From positions 248,001 through 312,000 of the forward strand of contig NZ_QPJK01000008.1 in NCBI RefSeq assembly GCF_003337555.1: a DNA stretch of 64,000 nucleotides, in the 5' to 3' direction. Each line of letters opens with the position of its first letter. Position 1 is the first letter of the stretch. The notes under the pieces are model-generated. The model was given only the letters and a program-made list of their open reading frames with translations. It was not told the origin of the DNA and ran no database searches. Shown piece after piece: positions 52,562 to 59,889 of the stretch. Position numbers and translations under genes: made by a program. The DNA comes from Pseudorhodoferax soli. GTDB taxonomy: Bacteria; Pseudomonadota; Gammaproteobacteria; Burkholderiales; Burkholderiaceae_C.

Positions 52562-53002
52562 TCAGGCCGGCTGGGCCGCTGCCGAGGCCGGCAGACCGAA
52601 CACCCGGTCGAAGCCCCAGTTGAAGACGAAGGTGTAGACCAGGAAGAACAGCAGCAGCGCCGCGTCGAACAGCAGGGCTTCGTACAGGCCGATGTTCAGC
52701 CACCAGGCGAACAGCGGCACCAGGATGGCGGCCAGCCCGCCCTCGAAGCCCAGCGCATGGGCGATGCGCCGCATCACCGAGCGCCCGCGCACCGGTTGGC
52801 GCTTTTCCCAGGCCTCGAACAGCGTGTTGAACACCAGGTTCCACACCACGGCGATCACAGAACACACCGTGGCCAGCGCCGTGGAGGTGCCCGCGCCCTG
52901 GCCGGACAGCAGCGCCAGCCCCACGCTGGCGCACAGGATGGCGATCCCTTCGTAGAGGGTGACGTAGACGATCTTGCGTTGAATGCCTTGCATGGCCCGC
53001 AC
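52562..53002 (-). CDS. PACE-family multidrug/biogenic-amine efflux protein
   Basis: A 146-residue protein made of two tandem two-helix units. VYVTLYEGIAILCASVGLAL and WNLVFNTLFEAWEKR form the first, LGFEGGLAAILVPLFAWWL and VYTFVFNWGFDRVF the second; the acidic residue in the first helix and W-N-x-x-F-N/D repeats are the PACE marks. AceI, the founding member, exports chlorhexidine and short diamines. The LysR gene is divergent, as aceR is beside aceI. ATG at 53002; an internal ATG at 52993 is possible. Confidence 0.9.
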   Translation of the reverse strand: MRAMQGIQRKIVYVTLYEGIAILCASVGLALLSGQGAGTSTALATVCSVIAVVWNLVFNTLFEAWEKRQPVRGRSVMRRIAHALGFEGGLAAILVPLFAWWLNIGLYEALLFDAALLLFFLVYTFVFNWGFDRVFGLPASAAAQPA

Positions 53003-53011
53003 TGTATGAGC

Positions 53012-53050
53012 GCTGCGCTGAAAGAAAAAGTCAACTCATGTCAGCGCAGC
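53012..53050. promoter_or_regulatory. Perfect inverted repeat in the divergent efflux/LysR promoter
   Basis: GCTGCGCTGA (53012-53021) and TCAGCGCAGC (53041-53050) are an exact ten-base dyad separated by 19 AT-rich bases, placed between the two start codons. It is a strong candidate for the binding site of the LysR protein. Confidence 0.6.
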
Positions 53051-53065
53051 TGATAGATTGTGGCC

Positions 53066-53962
53066 ATGGTCTTCACATCCGACAACGTCGTCCTGTTCTT
53101 GGCCGTGCTGGACCAGGGTTCGTTCTCCGCCGCCGCCCGCTCGCTCGGCCGCGTGCCCTCGGCCGTGAGCATGGCCGTGGCCAACCTGGAGGCCGAGCTG
53201 GCCGTGCAGCTGTTCGACCGCAGCGGCCGCGAGCCCCAGCCCACCGCCGCCGCGCGTGCGCTGGAGCCGCAGGCCCGGCAGATCGCGCAGCAGCTGCGCG
53301 CGCTGGACGCGCATGCGCTGGCCCTCACACAGGGGCTGGAGGAGCGGCTCACGCTGGCCATCACGCCCGAGCTGCTGTCGTCGCGCTGGACGGGCCCGCT
53401 GGCGCAGCTGGCGGCCGAGCACCCGCTGCTGGACGTGGAGGTGCTGGTCTCGCCCCAGGCCGACGCGCTGGCGATGCTGCACACCGGCCGCGCGCAGCTG
53501 GCCCTGGTGTTCGAGCGCCCGCTGCTGGACGGGCGCGAGGCCTTCCGCCAGGTGGGCAACGAGACGCTGGTGGCCGTGGTGGCGCCCGGCCATGCGCTGC
53601 TGCAGGAGGCCGATCAACCGGGCGGCCTGGGCGCGCTGCAACTGGCCAACACCCGCCAGGTGGTCATCGCCGGCCGCGACGGCGGCGTGGCCGACGCGCG
53701 CGTGGTGTTCGGCCGCCACGTGTGGCACACCGACAGCCCCGAGGCCGCGATGGGCCTGCTGGAAGCCGGCCTGGGCTGGGGCTGGCTGCCAACCAGCCTG
53801 GTGCAGGAGCGGCTGGACCGGGGGAGATTGGTGGCGTTGCCGCTCAAGACGCTGGACAACGGGATGGCGCTGTGCGTGGACGTGGTGTGGTCGCGGGAGA
53901 GGCCGTTGGGGTTGGGGGGGAGGTATTTGGTGGAGGGGATGGCGCGGGCGAGGGCTGGGTGA
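53066..53962 (+). CDS. LysR-family regulator (AceR-like)
   Basis: A 298-residue regulator: the winged helix has VLFLAVLDQGSFSAAARSLG and SAVSMAVANLEAELAVQLFD, followed by a periplasmic-binding-protein-like effector domain (TLAITPELLSSRWTGPLAQL onward). A GTG at 53060 is an alternative start. It is divergent from the PACE gene and probably controls it in response to a cationic compound, as AceR does for AceI. The end of the gene is unusually G-rich. Confidence 0.88.
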   Translation: MVFTSDNVVLFLAVLDQGSFSAAARSLGRVPSAVSMAVANLEAELAVQLFDRSGREPQPTAAARALEPQARQIAQQLRALDAHALALTQGLEERLTLAITPELLSSRWTGPLAQLAAEHPLLDVEVLVSPQADALAMLHTGRAQLALVFERPLLDGREAFRQVGNETLVAVVAPGHALLQEADQPGGLGALQLANTRQVVIAGRDGGVADARVVFGRHVWHTDSPEAAMGLLEAGLGWGWLPTSLVQERLDRGRLVALPLKTLDNGMALCVDVVWSRERPLGLGGRYLVEGMARARAG

Positions 53963-53966
53963 GATG

Positions 53967-54275
53967 TCAGCAGCCGCCGTAGTTCTTTTTGCCGCTGCGG
54001 GTGATGGTGTAGGTGCCGCCGCGGGGGCCGACGAAGCAGGTTTGGCCGGAAGAGGTCGGTGCTGCACGGGCTGTGCTCGGCACGGCGGATAGGCTGCTGC
54101 CCGTTGCCGCATGCGGCTGCGATTTCTGTTGGTTCGAGGCGGCGCCTGCCGCGGCCTTTAGGCATTCGAGGCGTTTGCTTGCTGGCTCCATCTGGTTGCA
54201 GGCTTCCAGCAATATGGTTGGAACCTGTGCTGACGCGGAGGTGATGAGCAGTAGAAGTACTGGAAGTTGCTTCAT
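53967..54275 (-). CDS. Small secreted protein, unknown function
   Basis: A 102-residue protein with a signal peptide (LPVLLLLITSASAQVP), a region with paired cysteines (LEACNQMEPASKRLECLKAA), an Ala/Ser-rich linker, and a C-terminus TCFVGPRGGTYTITRSGKKN ending in GGC. The C-terminal part resembles the small PBCV-type basic adaptor domain seen in secreted bacterial proteins. It is convergent with the LysR gene, four bases apart. It may be the last gene of the cassette region but has no attC after it. Confidence 0.6.
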   Translation of the reverse strand: MKQLPVLLLLITSASAQVPTILLEACNQMEPASKRLECLKAAAGAASNQQKSQPHAATGSSLSAVPSTARAAPTSSGQTCFVGPRGGTYTITRSGKKNYGGC

Positions 54276-54356
54276 TACTCTCCTTGTTGCTGACTATTTG
54301 ATGGTTTGTACCTTCTAGTCGAAGCTGCGGATTTTCTCGATAGTTCTGAGGCCATA

Positions 54357-54417
54357 GCCGAAACTTAGCGTGTGAGCCTATCCTGCGGCGAAGCCGTCCG
54401 TTGCAAAAAAGTTAGGC
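54357..54417 (-). repeat. attC-like site (degenerate), end of cassette array
   Basis: On the minus strand it begins with a perfect R'' box GCCTAAC (54417-54411), has a central hairpin around GGACGGCTTCGCCGCAGG, and ends at GCTAAGTTTCGG, where the R' box is decayed. It directly follows the small gene ending at 54412. Confidence 0.5.
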
Positions 54418-54693
54418 GCCCGCATCCTTTGCAACGGCAAGAATGTATGAGGCGTGATACGTGATTGCTTGGTAGGCTACCGGCGACCACTCGTTCGACT
54501 CTTTCAAAAGTGCCAGCACACGCTCCGTCTTGTCGCCGCTGGCCGTACGCCTTTTTCCGGATGACTCCGGAATGAAAAACACAGTGCTACCGTCAACCTC
54601 CACGCGAAACGGCCTTCCCCTTGCTTCCGTATAGAGAACTTTTCCGCGCAAGGAGCGGCAGTGATTACGGAATGAATCAAATGTTTTCAGCAT
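54412..54693 (-). CDS. Small cassette protein, unknown function
   Basis: A 93-residue protein (LKTFDSFRNHCRSLRGKVLY, EARGRPFRVEVDGSTVFF, then ALLKESNEWSPVAYQAITYH). It is soluble and basic in its first half. The ATG at 54693 lies between two attC-like sites, so the gene has the form of an integron cassette; the frame extends upstream, but through the attC. I recognise no family. Lower GC than the chromosome around it. Confidence 0.65.
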   Translation of the reverse strand: MLKTFDSFRNHCRSLRGKVLYTEARGRPFRVEVDGSTVFFIPESSGKRRTASGDKTERVLALLKESNEWSPVAYQAITYHASYILAVAKDAGA

Positions 54694-54717
54694 AGTACTT
54701 ATATCGATTGCTAGAAA

Positions 54718-54772
54718 TCCTAACGTGCAGCTTATCGGGCGGCAAAGCCGTCGCTGGAGAAACCAGTTGGAC
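54718..54772 (-). repeat. attC site
   Basis: Minus strand: R'' box GTCCAAC (54772-54766), R' box GTTAGGA (54724-54718), and between them CAGC and GCTG arms flanking the hairpin GACGGCTTTGCCGCCC. R'' and R' are complementary with one mismatch. It lies three bases after the stop of the OLD-family gene, as expected for a cassette. Confidence 0.75.
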
Positions 54773-54775
54773 CTC

Positions 54776-56542
54776 TCACGAATAGATGCTCCTGATCTTT
54801 CTTTCAAGTTCAGCTGACATGTTGAATTCCAGAGATTCAATATGAACAAGTGCAGCATAGGGCTTATTCTTCTGGCCACCGGCCACGCCGATCTCTTCCT
54901 CGATGTCATTGGCGAAAACTACGGGAAATCCCAACGCTTTATCTAGTACGGCCTCTATCAAGGATGTGCTTTTATCGGCCGCTTGAATAGCATCATGATT
55001 CTTATGAGCTTGATGATCCATATCGTAGACAACGACGTATGGAATTTTGAATTTGTTCAATAGTTGAACGTAGAGCGGAATGTTATCTTTGGAGCCGCAA
55101 TCGATAAGTGTGTAGTCGTATCTGAAGACACCGAGTCGCTTGGCTAGAAGTGGGATGCAGGTCTCATCCGTTGGCCCCTCTAGCAGCACAACTCGCTTGG
55201 CGAAAAACAGCTCACTTCGATCAGGATTGATCCAGTATGAAAGATTGAAGTCCTTCTTGCCATCTCCGCTAAAAATTTCATCAAAACATTGGCAAATCTC
55301 GGTTCCGCGAACGTCGTCATCCTTTCGAACTATGCAAATTGATTTGTAGCGTTCTACATCAATGAGGGCGCTTGCATGAGTACAGAGAATCACTTGATTT
55401 TTTGATTCCGAGAGTGCCGCGAGAGTGTCGAAGAGTGATCTCTGTGCCTGAGGGTGCAAATAGAGTTCCGGTTCTTCCAAGATAAAATATGTTGAAGCCG
55501 AAACGGCGCGAACTTGGTTTTCGTCAGCGGCAAGCTTTTCTCGCTCTTTCTTAAGTCGATCCGACACAACCTTTATCAGGGCAAAGGTCAGAGCTCTTTG
55601 TAGGCCATGTCCCTTTCTGCGGATGTCGGTGCGCATGCCGTCGTCAATCCATACTTGGGTGTTTGCGCGAAACACATCGTCGATGTTTGGCGGAAGTACT
55701 TCTACGTCAATCTCAGCGCGCCACGAGGCCAGTTCCACACTCAGCAGGCGCTCAAACTCCGTTAGCTCTTTAGGACGGACTTGATTCTCGGCCCCGTTCG
55801 CGTCACGTCGGTTTAGTGTTCCAAAAAGTGACCGTAGTTTGTCCTTTGTGTCCTTCCAGTCAGTGTTGGTGGCGGACATCGATTCGATGATTGCAGCGTA
55901 GAGTTTTCCAAATGCGCTGGCCTCTCTGGTGGTGAAGTCGTCCGTCGCGTCCTTAACTGCGGGGATGAAATAAATATCGCCGAAAATTCCTTTGGCGACA
56001 GATTTGAGGCCAAGGAAGTTCGTCTCTTCAAGCTCAAAGTTGAAGGCGACTGCCGCCTGGTTGTGTGCAATGTAATTCGCCTGTGCATCAACGATATCTT
56101 GTTTCGACAGGCGTCCATCTTTGGGCAGAAATGGATGAAACGGGAGGCTGTTCGCTACTTCTCGCTTTGCAAATGAGGAAGCATTACTCTCCTTGAGCCA
56201 GTCATCCACAGGATTCTGCAAAAATCCGCGGTAATCGAAGTTGCCTCCGGTATAGGCGGTTTTTCGCACTTGAATTACGCCGTCGTGGCGAAGGTATTTC
56301 TTGAACGTAACCTTGTCGACTTCGTCCAGATCGGCGAATTCTGCCTCTACGTAGAGCTCCTGTGCTCCGCAGTTGAAGTCGAGATCTTGAGGTTTGATCT
56401 CACCAAAGAAGAAGAGAATCGCGCTTAATACATTTGACTTCCCATGATTATTCTGGCCGATGAATATCATCAAGTCTTGAAACTTAATCTCAAGCTGCTT
56501 GATAGAGCGCCAATTCCTAATTCGGAGCGTTGCGAGCTTCAC
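54776..56542 (-). CDS. OLD-family ATPase-nuclease
   Basis: A 588-residue protein. The N-terminal ABC/SMC-type ATPase has Walker A FIGQNNHGKSNVLS (residues 27-40) and the signature/Walker B region with YFILEEPELYLHPQAQRSLF. The C-terminal TOPRIM nuclease has LLEGPTDETCIPLLAKRLG (about residue 455) and VVYDMDHQAHKN (about 507). This is the overcoming-lysogenization-defect architecture, found alone or as GajA in the Gabija defence system. No UvrD-like GajB helicase is beside it. It has no operon partners but is flanked by attC sites on both sides. Confidence 0.9.
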   Translation of the reverse strand: MKLATLRIRNWRSIKQLEIKFQDLMIFIGQNNHGKSNVLSAILFFFGEIKPQDLDFNCGAQELYVEAEFADLDEVDKVTFKKYLRHDGVIQVRKTAYTGGNFDYRGFLQNPVDDWLKESNASSFAKREVANSLPFHPFLPKDGRLSKQDIVDAQANYIAHNQAAVAFNFELEETNFLGLKSVAKGIFGDIYFIPAVKDATDDFTTREASAFGKLYAAIIESMSATNTDWKDTKDKLRSLFGTLNRRDANGAENQVRPKELTEFERLLSVELASWRAEIDVEVLPPNIDDVFRANTQVWIDDGMRTDIRRKGHGLQRALTFALIKVVSDRLKKEREKLAADENQVRAVSASTYFILEEPELYLHPQAQRSLFDTLAALSESKNQVILCTHASALIDVERYKSICIVRKDDDVRGTEICQCFDEIFSGDGKKDFNLSYWINPDRSELFFAKRVVLLEGPTDETCIPLLAKRLGVFRYDYTLIDCGSKDNIPLYVQLLNKFKIPYVVVYDMDHQAHKNHDAIQAADKSTSLIEAVLDKALGFPVVFANDIEEEIGVAGGQKNKPYAALVHIESLEFNMSAELERKIRSIYS

Positions 56543-56559
56543 TTTTTTCTCCTTGAGAG

Positions 56560-56616
56560 GCCTTACGTAAAGATGGGCGGACGCCGAAGGCGCTCCACTC
56601 GACTCATCGGTTAGAT
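56560..56616 (-). repeat. attC site
   Basis: Minus strand: R'' box ATCTAAC (56616-56610), hairpin GGAGCGCCTTCGGCGTCCGC, and R' box GTAAGGC (56566-56560), one base from the GTTAGGC complement. It lies between the DUF4145 gene and the OLD-family gene. Confidence 0.65.
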
Positions 56617-56623
56617 ATGAGCG

Positions 56624-57244
56624 TCACTCCGCTTCATCGACACCGACACTCTCACGAAACTCCTTCAATCGTGCCGGCGCGACATAGACGTACTCAACCA
56701 AGGTTCTAAAGAATTTGTCCATCTGCCAAGTCAGTGGAACTGTGACCTGCTGATCAGTGTTGTGCGCTCCGGAGTTTCCGAGCGTCCTGAGAACGTCAGT
56801 TACTTCAACCAAGACGGGTGGAATCTCGCCATTCTCGGCAAGGCTCCTAAGCCGTGTGTGAAGCGTACCTTTAGCTACGCCTCTGTCATCACACAACGCC
56901 TCGAGGGAACGACGAATTAATACTGCGAACGCATTGGGCGAGACCTTCTGAACACGCTTCGACTCTCGGTAATTTCTTGCCACGACTTCCGGGATCGAGC
57001 CATCCAGGTTCACGTCCGACGGAAATACAAGATTTGGTTCTGAGCCATCGTCATACTCGTGATTCTCGTAAATGCTGAGGTCTCCGCATGTAGCACAAGC
57101 GTAGCCTGTGTAGTACGAAGTTGGAGGATCGTTGGCGAGCTGTCCGTCAGAACCATACCAGTCGCCGACGTAGCTATGCGAAAAAACCGATTTGTGCGGA
57201 GTCTTGTTTCCGCAGTGTGGGCACACAAAGACTGGATCACTCAT
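56624..57244 (-). CDS. DUF4145-domain protein with N-terminal zinc ribbon
   Basis: A 206-residue protein starting at the ATG at 57244. The N-terminus has FVCPHCGNKTPHKS and a second pair in YACATCGDLSI, forming a zinc ribbon. The C-terminal part (NAFAVLIRRSLEALCDDRG, LRTLGNSGAHNTD) is DUF4145, a HEPN-related helical domain often found in restriction and defence genes. It sits between attC sites, so it is a cassette. Confidence 0.8.
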   Translation of the reverse strand: MSDPVFVCPHCGNKTPHKSVFSHSYVGDWYGSDGQLANDPPTSYYTGYACATCGDLSIYENHEYDDGSEPNLVFPSDVNLDGSIPEVVARNYRESKRVQKVSPNAFAVLIRRSLEALCDDRGVAKGTLHTRLRSLAENGEIPPVLVEVTDVLRTLGNSGAHNTDQQVTVPLTWQMDKFFRTLVEYVYVAPARLKEFRESVGVDEAE

Positions 57245-57304
57245 TTCTAACGTTTGACTTAAGCTGCGTGCCGAGGGCATATCCACTTGAAGGAAGGGTT
57301 AGCC
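57245..57304 (-). repeat. attC site (classical form)
   Basis: Minus strand: R'' GGCTAAC (57304-57298), left stem TTCAAGTGGATATGC, CCTCGGCACGC loop side, right stem GCTTAAGTCAAAC and R' GTTAGAA (57251-57245). The pattern TCAAG..CTTAA is the textbook 59-base element. Its first bases include the stop codon of the upstream gene at 57299, and its last bases touch the DUF4145 start. Confidence 0.88.
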
Positions 57305-58000
57305 AACGATAGGCCGCCGCGTTCGAAGGTCTTCGAGAACTTCTGGCATTTTCTTTTCTGCGGCAGCTGCCCTCGTGAGTGACACGGTTGTGGTGGTGGA
57401 CATTGTTGCGACCTGAACGCCAATTGGCGCCCCGGCTGAGGATGCCTTGAGGTGTTTGAAGATGGCTTGATGCATTTGCTCTTGAAAATTCTCTCGGATT
57501 GTGGCTGTGCCCGACTGGAGCAAGAGTCTGACAACTTCACCGTATTCAAGAGCCTCGTGCCGAGTGGGAATACGCCCTTTGTGCACTACATCGTTCCTAA
57601 ACTCGCGCCACTTTCCTGCTGGTACGCTTGGTGATGTGCCAAGGATTGCTGAGTGCAAGAAGACGAAGGCACCGAATTGCCGTTCGGATTGAGCTGCAAC
57701 TATCTTCCAAGATTTAGACCATTCTTCGTCTTGCACCCCAGCCTTCATGCAGAAAACACTTAGACTGAATTCGTAGAAGCGCTCCAGCGCCGCCGAGAAG
57801 CTCGATACAGCTTCTCTGTAGTAACCATCGAGGATTGCATAGGCTCCAATTTCAAATAAAATCTCAAACTTCTGCTCCTGAAGTACAGTGAGCGCCCTGT
57901 GCCCGTTCGTGCAAGTGAACTCATAGAGCCCATCATTGCGCAGCTCAATAGGAACATAGTCGTTGGATGGAACGCCATTCAGCTTAGGCATTCCATACAC
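57299..58000 (-). CDS. HEPN-like cassette protein, unknown function
   Basis: A 233-residue protein. After a short beta part (YVPIELRNDGLYEFTCTNGH), a helical bundle (YREAVSSFSAALERFYEFSL) leads to KWREFRNDVVHKGRIPTRHE, whose R-N-x3-H is the HEPN RNase-type motif. A Ser/Thr/Ala-rich tail ends in TRRPIVG. It lies between two attC sites and is a cassette gene. The function is inferred from the motif only. An internal start at 57991 is possible. Confidence 0.7.
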   Translation of the reverse strand: MYGMPKLNGVPSNDYVPIELRNDGLYEFTCTNGHRALTVLQEQKFEILFEIGAYAILDGYYREAVSSFSAALERFYEFSLSVFCMKAGVQDEEWSKSWKIVAAQSERQFGAFVFLHSAILGTSPSVPAGKWREFRNDVVHKGRIPTRHEALEYGEVVRLLLQSGTATIRENFQEQMHQAIFKHLKASSAGAPIGVQVATMSTTTTVSLTRAAAAEKKMPEVLEDLRTRRPIVG

Positions 58001-58044
58001 GTGAAGAAGAGCTTCATTTGTTGGCTAACGAGATATATACGGAT

Positions 58045-58135
58045 GGCTAACGATTCTGCTAAAAATTTGAGCGCACAGCACTAGCTTTGCCAAGCTTGCC
58101 CACGTCCGCCACTTGTCTTTGACGGATAGTTAAGC
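58045..58135 (-). repeat. attC-like site at the upstream end of the array
   Basis: Minus strand: R'' GCTTAAC (58135-58129) and R' GTTAGCC (58051-58045), with internal pairing (AAGCTTGGCAAAGCTAGTGC). A second GTTAGCC lies 22 bases further on (58029-58023). It is longer than the other sites and could be the attC of a lost or neighbouring cassette. Confidence 0.55.
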
Positions 58136-58154
58136 TTCATAAACGAGATCAAAG

Positions 58155-59084
58155 TCAATTTCCTGAGGAAATTTCTCTAGTGCCGCGACATCCGGTTGAA
58201 TACGCCGAGCATCCCCAGAAATCTTTCCCCACTGTCGCTCCCTTTCGGGCCACGCGCCGAACCATGGGTTTTGAACATCGCGGGCATTTCGGGTCGATTG
58301 CAGACTCCGCGACCGGGGGAGGCTGCTTGGGATTGGCTGCCGGAGTTGGCTGCGCATCTGCAGCCGTTTTATTCGACGAGCCGGGTTCGGCTGCGCGGGA
58401 CTTTGTCGCTTGCTGACTGCGGCCGTCTCGCAGCAATTGCATCAAAGCCAGCCCGTCGAGCAACTGGACATTCCGTCCGGCCGCAAACGCTTGCGCATCC
58501 CCCGTGAACCGTCCGGATGTAACAACAAAACCACCGGCCACACCCTCCGCTGCTATCGCCCCGTACAACTCCCGCACCGTGGACACCCCCACCTTGAACG
58601 CCTTCCACTGCTTGCACTGCACGAGGAATTTCTCGCCACCCCTGGTCAGCACCAAGTCGACACCACCGTCCGCGCCACCGCCGCCGGTCTCACGCACGCC
58701 GTAGCCCCGGCGCTTGAAGCCTTCGCCGACCAGCATCTCGAATTCCTGCCATGACATGCCTTGGAGTGCGTCAGCGCCGGATGCTGGCGAGGCCGTGTCG
58801 AACAGTGCCTTGCGCTTGCGCCGACGCAGGAACGACGCCAGGGCGCCCAGCAGGCAGATGAACGGAAGCAGGTACTGGCCGCCCGTGGCGAGGCCCTGGA
58901 TGAGCATGGAGGGAAGCGCTTCGCTGAGCTGCTTGCCTGTTTTCACCGCCAGCAAGGGGCGGGTGGCAACGGCGTGGAGCACCCAGTACGACACCGCGGC
59001 CAGCGCAACACCGCCCCACCAGGGCAGCAGCGCCACGAGGTCCATCAGATCGTCGGCCGTGCTGGACTTGCGCCGTCTTGCCAT
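58155..59084 (-). CDS. Mrr-type restriction endonuclease-like membrane protein with zinc ribbon
   Basis: A 309-residue protein. Two N-terminal membrane helices (LLPWWGGVALAAVSYWVLHA and LLPFICLLGALASFL) precede an Mrr-type nuclease domain: MSWQEFEMLVGEGFKRRGYG, GGADGGVDLVL and KFLVQCKQWK supply the D-(E/Q)xK core. The C-terminus is a topoisomerase-like zinc ribbon (CPRCSKPM ... FWGCSAYSTGCRGT). It is GC-rich like the chromosome, unlike the cassettes next to it. The nuclease is likely active on DNA at the membrane; the role is unknown. Confidence 0.88.
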   Translation of the reverse strand: MARRRKSSTADDLMDLVALLPWWGGVALAAVSYWVLHAVATRPLLAVKTGKQLSEALPSMLIQGLATGGQYLLPFICLLGALASFLRRRKRKALFDTASPASGADALQGMSWQEFEMLVGEGFKRRGYGVRETGGGGADGGVDLVLTRGGEKFLVQCKQWKAFKVGVSTVRELYGAIAAEGVAGGFVVTSGRFTGDAQAFAAGRNVQLLDGLALMQLLRDGRSQQATKSRAAEPGSSNKTAADAQPTPAANPKQPPPVAESAIDPKCPRCSKPMVRRVARKGATVGKDFWGCSAYSTGCRGTREISSGN

Positions 59085-59278
59085 CGTCTCCCTCTCGTAC
59101 AGAATGTCGATTCAGAAACCTTCTGAAACAATCCTAAGAGGGATTCGCGCGGGCGTTGAAATTTGGGCGCGCGTGATATCCACCAATTGGTGGAGATGGC
59201 GCTTGCCAGCGCTTCGACCAAATTGCACGCGCTTGATTTGCGTCAAGTCAGCGGGTGTCATCGCTCCCGCTGCCACGT

Positions 59279-59430
59279 GCGGCTGCAGCCACACAGCCCA
59301 CGCTGCACGATTACAGCCGCGTTCACGCCCACGCCGGGCGCTGCGAAGCTGTTGGTGCCGAAGTACGTGTGGATCGGCGCGGGCATGAAGGTGCTGGCGC
59401 GGCCGGTAGCAGGCGCGTTTCCACTCCGAC
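59279..59430 (-). pseudogene. Fragment of a GntP-family permease
   Basis: The minus strand reads HTYFGTNSFAAPGVGVNAAV, which matches the intact permease at the right edge (KYFGTNSFAAPGLGVIAAA). The bases 59322-59365 agree with 63911-63954 at 40 of 44 positions, and weaker similarity continues to about 59283, where the frame is broken. It is a diverged, truncated relative of the gene at 63069, not a fresh copy. Confidence 0.65.
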
Positions 59431-59491
59431 GATGAAGTCGTCACCTGGCGGCGTATCGCACAGCCCAGGGCGCGCGCCGCCCGGCGGCCCT

Positions 59492-59511
59492 GCGTTCGGG
59501 TAGCCGAACGC
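59492..59511. repeat. Perfect hairpin
   Basis: GCGTTCGG and CCGAACGC form an eight-base stem with loop GTAG. No U tract follows on either strand. It may be a relic or an mRNA structure. Confidence 0.35.
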
Positions 59512-59889
59512 TGGCGTGCCGGTCGTTCGGAAAACCGTCTGCCTGCCCGCCCCGTCGACGGCCGCCATCGATCTGCCGGCCCGGTCCACCCGCCGGCCTG
59601 CGAGTGCTGCCGCACAGGGCCTGCGCTCTCCTGAATGGCTCTGTCCGCGGGCGTGCAGGCCGGTGATCGGAGCGTGCTCACAGCGGCTTTGCCCCACGAG
59701 CCGGCGCGCACGCAGGCCGGTGCGCGGCCCCGAAACACCGCGTCCGGCCGGTGGCATGGATCGTGCGCAGTGCCCCTGGGGGTTCTCGCCCTCAAGCAGC
59801 TCTGCCAGTCGCGCGCATGCCCTTCACCGGCATGTCCAGCGCGCGCACGGCGGCACACCAATTGAAGAATTTCGACGGAGGGTTCAGGG

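Larger units (their letters stand above)
59085..59889. other. Gap with a decayed permease fragment
   Basis: About 800 bases between the Mrr-type gene and the S8 peptidase gene. It contains the GntP-like fragment described separately and a perfect hairpin at 59492-59511. Other open frames here are Arg/Ala-rich artefacts. Confidence 0.6.

Noticed and set aside
59112-59861. 249-codon minus-strand frame between the Mrr-type and protease genes
   Set aside because: It is Arg/Ala-rich with a broken permease fragment in another register inside it; not a gene.
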